This document shows, one piece after another, positions 61,319 to 64,000 of a DNA stretch of 64,000 nt (position 1 is the stretch's first letter; every line of letters starts with the position of its first letter). The stretch is taken from positions 434,001 through 498,000 of the forward strand of contig NZ_RCWY01000002.1 in the NCBI RefSeq assembly GCF_003688625.1. Direction: 5' to 3'. The translations under genes and the position numbers were made by a program. Below the pieces are notes generated by a model. It saw only the letters and a program-made list of their open reading frames with translations. It had not been told where the DNA came from and did not search any database. This DNA is from Sphingomonas sp. PP-CE-3A-406 (GTDB lineage: Bacteria > Pseudomonadota > Alphaproteobacteria > Sphingomonadales > Sphingomonadaceae).

Positions 61319-62743
61319 ATGTCGATCGAACCAAACTCCCGCCTCACGCACCGCCACATCACGATAACGGCGGTCGCACTATGCATCGCCTCGCTCGCGC
61401 TCTTCTGGCCGGGCACCGCGATGTACGACACCGTCACGCAATATCAGCAGGTCCTGTCGGGCGTGTACGACGATTGGCACCCGCCGGCGATGGCGCGAGT
61501 CTGGGCGCTGCTTGCGCCGCTCGGGCCCGGTGCGACGCCGATGCTGGTCCTGCAACTCGTCACCTATTGGCTCGGGCTCGGTTTGATCGCCACCGCGCTA
61601 GCCCGGATCGGTCGCACCCGTGGCGCCGCCGCGATCCTCGCGATCGGCCTGCTCCCACCCTTTCTCGGCTGGCAGGGCGTCGTGCTCAAGGACGCGCAAC
61701 TCGCTGGCGCGCTTCTCGCCGCAATCGGCATCATAGGCTGGTGGCGGCTCGCGCGGCGTCCGCTGCCCCGCGCGATGTACATCCCGGTCGCGCTGCTGCT
61801 CGCCTATGCCGTGCTGGTCCGCGCCAACGCCGTGTTCATCGTCGTTCCGCTGATCGTGACGCTCGCCCCGCGCCCGGCACACCCCCTGGCCAAGCTCGTC
61901 GCCGGTCTCGTCGCGGTGGTCGCCGTGCTCGGCGTCGCGCCGATCGTGAACCACCAGCTGCTTCGCGCGCAGCCCAGTGGAGTCGAGGCGACCCAAGCGC
62001 TCTACGACATAGCGGGGATCGCCGCGCGGACACCGGACGGCAAAACCATCGGCCTTACCCGGCAAGAGACAGCAACCGTGATCCAGCGGCGGTGCGCGAA
62101 GCCGTTCTTCTGGGATCCTCTCGGCGACGATGCGCATTGCGGGACGACGATGGCGCGGCTGCGCGCGCTGCCGACCGCGACGCTGTACGTCACGCTGGCG
62201 TCGGCAGCGCTGCATCATCCGATCGCCTATGCCGGGCACCGCTTCGCGCATCTGAACTCGACCGACCGGTGGCTGGTCCCGTTCCACTGGCCCAGCGCCG
62301 CGCCGCCCGTCGCGTCGGAGCCGAACACGATCGGGCTCGCCAACCCCAGTGCAGGAGCGAGCGCGTGGGAGGTGCTGACCGCGATGATCGTCGAGACCCC
62401 GTTCGGCTGGCCGATCGCCTGGATCGTCGTCGCGATCACCGCGCTTGCCGCAAGCCTGTCGCGCCCGCGCGATCCTGTCCGCGAACTCGCCACCGCGTTG
62501 CTGGTATCCGCCCTAGCGCTGGAGGTCAGCTTCGCGGCGCTGAGCATCGCGTCCGACCTGCGCTATCACCTGTGGTCGATGATCGCGACAGCGGTTTCCG
62601 TCGTCCTGCTCGCGGACCGCGCGCCGCCGCTGCGTGTCGTGATGATCGGCGCAACCGCGCTGACCATCGTGATCTGCAGCGGGTTGGCGGCGCGCATGAC
62701 GCTACCCCTCCCGCCCCAGTCTTATGCGGGCATGCTGGGGTAA
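61319..62743 (+). CDS. polytopic inner membrane protein, GT-C-like
   Basis: The roughly 474-residue protein has about ten spans, starting with ITAVALCIASLALFW. After the first span comes FWPGTAMYDTVTQYQQVLSG-V-Y-D-D followed by WHPPAMARVWALL. An acidic residue in the first large loop and the TVTQY---DWHPP pattern resemble membrane glycosyltransferases of the GT-C type, which use lipid-linked sugars. That is a resemblance, not a family match. I chose the ATG at 61319 over GTG 61304, as GGGAA precedes it. It is followed by a convergent RcnB-like gene. No sugar or cell-envelope operon surrounds it. Confidence 0.82.
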   Translation: MSIEPNSRLTHRHITITAVALCIASLALFWPGTAMYDTVTQYQQVLSGVYDDWHPPAMARVWALLAPLGPGATPMLVLQLVTYWLGLGLIATALARIGRTRGAAAILAIGLLPPFLGWQGVVLKDAQLAGALLAAIGIIGWWRLARRPLPRAMYIPVALLLAYAVLVRANAVFIVVPLIVTLAPRPAHPLAKLVAGLVAVVAVLGVAPIVNHQLLRAQPSGVEATQALYDIAGIAARTPDGKTIGLTRQETATVIQRRCAKPFFWDPLGDDAHCGTTMARLRALPTATLYVTLASAALHHPIAYAGHRFAHLNSTDRWLVPFHWPSAAPPVASEPNTIGLANPSAGASAWEVLTAMIVETPFGWPIAWIVVAITALAASLSRPRDPVRELATALLVSALALEVSFAALSIASDLRYHLWSMIATAVSVVLLADRAPPLRVVMIGATALTIVICSGLAARMTLPLPPQSYAGMLG

Positions 62744-62759
62744 GCCACCGGCAGCGCCC

Positions 62760-63836
62760 CTAGCGCCGGCGTAGCTTGCGCCGCGGATAGGGCACCGTCT
62801 CGTAATATTCGGTGGTCGTCGTGGTCGTCGTCACCGGGACGGACTGAACGACCACCGTCGTCGAGCCTGCCGGATAGGCAGGGCCGCTGGTGGTCGTGAC
62901 CGTCGTTGCGCCATCGCGCGAAACCCAGGTTTCGCCCGGCTCGCTCGCGTAGGTACGCGGCGGCTGATAGCCGGCGCCATAGGGTGGCGCGTAGTCTTCC
63001 GCATACGGCGCGGGCGGCGGATAGCCTGCGCCGTATCCCGCACGGAGTGGTGGCGGCGTGCGACGGCCACGATCCTCGGCCTTGTCGATCGCGTAGCCCG
63101 CCGCTGCGCCGACGCCGGCACCGATCAGCGTACCGCCGAGACGGTTGCCACGTCCGGCGATGACGTTGCCCGCGACGCCACCGGCTACAGCACCGATCGC
63201 GGCACCGCCCAGACCCGTGTCGCGCCGACCGTAGCGACCATCGTCCGACCGCGGCGCGCGACCATCATCATAAGGCGGCGCATACCCGCGTTCGCTAGGC
63301 CCGGCGTACACCGTGTCGTTTGCCGCATAATCCCGAGGACTTATCGTTACCGAACTGACCGAGTCATAGCGGTCCCAATCGACGTCACCGACGGTGTCGT
63401 AAACCGATCCTCGCGGGTCGATCAGCACGGCGTCGTCGTAGTAGCGCGTCCAGTTATACCCCTGCGGCGGTTGCGGAAGACCGTAGGTCGACCAGTCGCC
63501 CACGTAGAAGCGCGGCGCATTCCAATAGCCGGGAACCGCCCAGCCGCGATGCGGGCGGCGGTAGCCGGTCCAACCGCCCGGCGCGTTCGCACCGGCCCAC
63601 CAGCGACCGCCGATCTTGCTGCCCCAGCGCGGCTGGCGGTGCTGTCCCGCCTGTCGCGACGCGGTCTGCACGATGGGAGCATTGGCGGCGATCGGACCGG
63701 GCCGGCGGGGATTTGCCATCGGTGCCTGCATCGTCGCGCCCGGCATGCCGTAGCTGGCACCGGGCCGCTGCTGCGCGTGCGCCGGGCCGCCGCCGACCAA
63801 GGCGAGCCCTGCGCTCGCGAGAATAAGGCTCCGCAT
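62760..63836 (-). CDS. RcnB-like exported protein with glycine-zipper segment
   Basis: The 358-residue protein has a signal peptide (ILASAGLALVGGGPAHA). An RcnB-type motif block (about residues 85-150) reads GWAVPGYWNAPRFYVGDWST, then YGLPQPPQGYNWTRYYDDAV-L. A glycine zipper (about 215-255, GLGGAAIGAVAGGVAGNVIA) and a Pro/Tyr/Thr-rich tail follow. RcnB homologues are periplasmic and linked to metal homeostasis in E. coli; glycine-zipper segments insert in membranes. I chose the ATG at 63836 because GGGAG is seven bases upstream; the ATG at 63842 is too close to it. Function is unproven. Confidence 0.85.
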   Translation of the reverse strand: MRSLILASAGLALVGGGPAHAQQRPGASYGMPGATMQAPMANPRRPGPIAANAPIVQTASRQAGQHRQPRWGSKIGGRWWAGANAPGGWTGYRRPHRGWAVPGYWNAPRFYVGDWSTYGLPQPPQGYNWTRYYDDAVLIDPRGSVYDTVGDVDWDRYDSVSSVTISPRDYAANDTVYAGPSERGYAPPYDDGRAPRSDDGRYGRRDTGLGGAAIGAVAGGVAGNVIAGRGNRLGGTLIGAGVGAAAGYAIDKAEDRGRRTPPPLRAGYGAGYPPPAPYAEDYAPPYGAGYQPPRTYASEPGETWVSRDGATTVTTTSGPAYPAGSTTVVVQSVPVTTTTTTTEYYETVPYPRRKLRRR

Positions 63837-63954
63837 GTTCATCTCCCTGGTTCCGCCACCCTATCCCGCGCAAACGCCGGATGTCTTGAGGGGTTGCTTA
63901 CCAAAGCCGGGGGCGAGTCACCAGCAAGCGTACCGTCCCGAAACGGAGCAGCGC

Positions 63955-64000
63955 CTACAGCCGCCGGGCCAACAATGCGGCGAGCGCCTCGCACCCTGCC
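63955..64000 (-). CDS. C-terminal end of a gene cut by the window edge
   Basis: The last 15 codons read AGCEALAALLARRL then TAG on the minus strand. This looks like a helical protein C-terminus and matches the strand of the gene to its left. It is too short to identify, and chance cannot be excluded. Confidence 0.35.
   Translation of the reverse strand, partial: AGCEALAALLARRL

Overview
The window looks like chromosomal DNA of a sphingomonad (Alphaproteobacteria, Sphingomonas or a close relative). The evidence is high GC throughout, many GTG starts used in stop/start overlaps, a single-strand mra/mur/fts cluster, an alphaproteobacterial NDUFA12-type Complex I accessory subunit, a type IB topoisomerase, an intracellular polyhydroxyalkanoate depolymerase, and dense GC-rich palindromic intergenic repeats. 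I saw no rRNA, tRNA, CRISPR array, insertion sequence or phage module. This is mostly core genome.

Layout. 1-13.8 kb: metabolic and housekeeping genes. These are a DJ-1/PfpI protein cut by the left edge, topoisomerase IB, an MscS channel, a MaoC hydratase, a thiolase, a flavin-type stress protein, PHA depolymerase, an ABC exporter, a TfoX-N protein, a saccharopine-dehydrogenase-like enzyme, two tandem related small membrane proteins, and RNase R. 14.1-23.8 kb (minus strand): a SPOR protein, argS, a DUF1501/DUF1800 pair, dGTPase and a TPR-SPOR protein. 24.0-43.1 kb (minus strand): the complete division and cell wall cluster, transcribed mraZ-rsmH-ftsL-ftsI-murE-murF-mraY-murD-ftsW-murG-murC-murB-ddl-ftsQ-ftsA-ftsZ. 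Almost every junction in it is a 4-base ATGA or GTGA overlap. 43.5-50.2 kb: a small membrane protein, cysteine synthase, a lipoprotein, a ParA-like ATPase, aat, DUF2155, NDUFA12, DUF192, a double cold-shock protein and RecX. 50.3-64 kb: a fatty acyl-AMP ligase, a GGDEF-EAL protein, an M28 peptidase, a PAS regulator, a Usp protein, the pyruvate dehydrogenase E2 and E3 genes with a thioesterase between them, a polytopic membrane protein, and an RcnB-like secreted protein.

How the genes work together. The dcw cluster encodes the cytoplasmic and lipid-linked steps of peptidoglycan synthesis (MurB to MurG, MraY, Ddl) and the divisome (FtsZ, A, Q, L, I, W), headed by its own regulator MraZ. Upstream of mraZ are three TGGGN-like repeats at exact 10-base spacing, which match the operator design known for MraZ, and a CtrA-like box further out. 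SPOR-domain proteins lie near or downstream of the cluster. PhaZ, the thiolase, the MaoC hydratase and the thioesterase point to active acyl-CoA and polyester metabolism.

Most unusual content. Two GC-rich palindromic elements of 126 and 132 bp, with near-perfect 27-bp inverted ends, sit inside the reading frames of murB and murD. Both are multiples of three, lie in the same orientation and are read in the same frame, so MurB and MurD carry homologous extra peptides. A third palindromic element encodes the C-terminal tail of MurB and supplies the ribosome binding site of ddl, and a fourth supplies that of murF. This resembles the Rickettsia palindromic elements that persist inside genes. A second candidate novelty is an unannotated 30-residue hydrophobic peptide gene at about 4.8 kb. 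It is followed by two hairpins with the same six-base loop and a duplicated, aborted copy of its own translation start.
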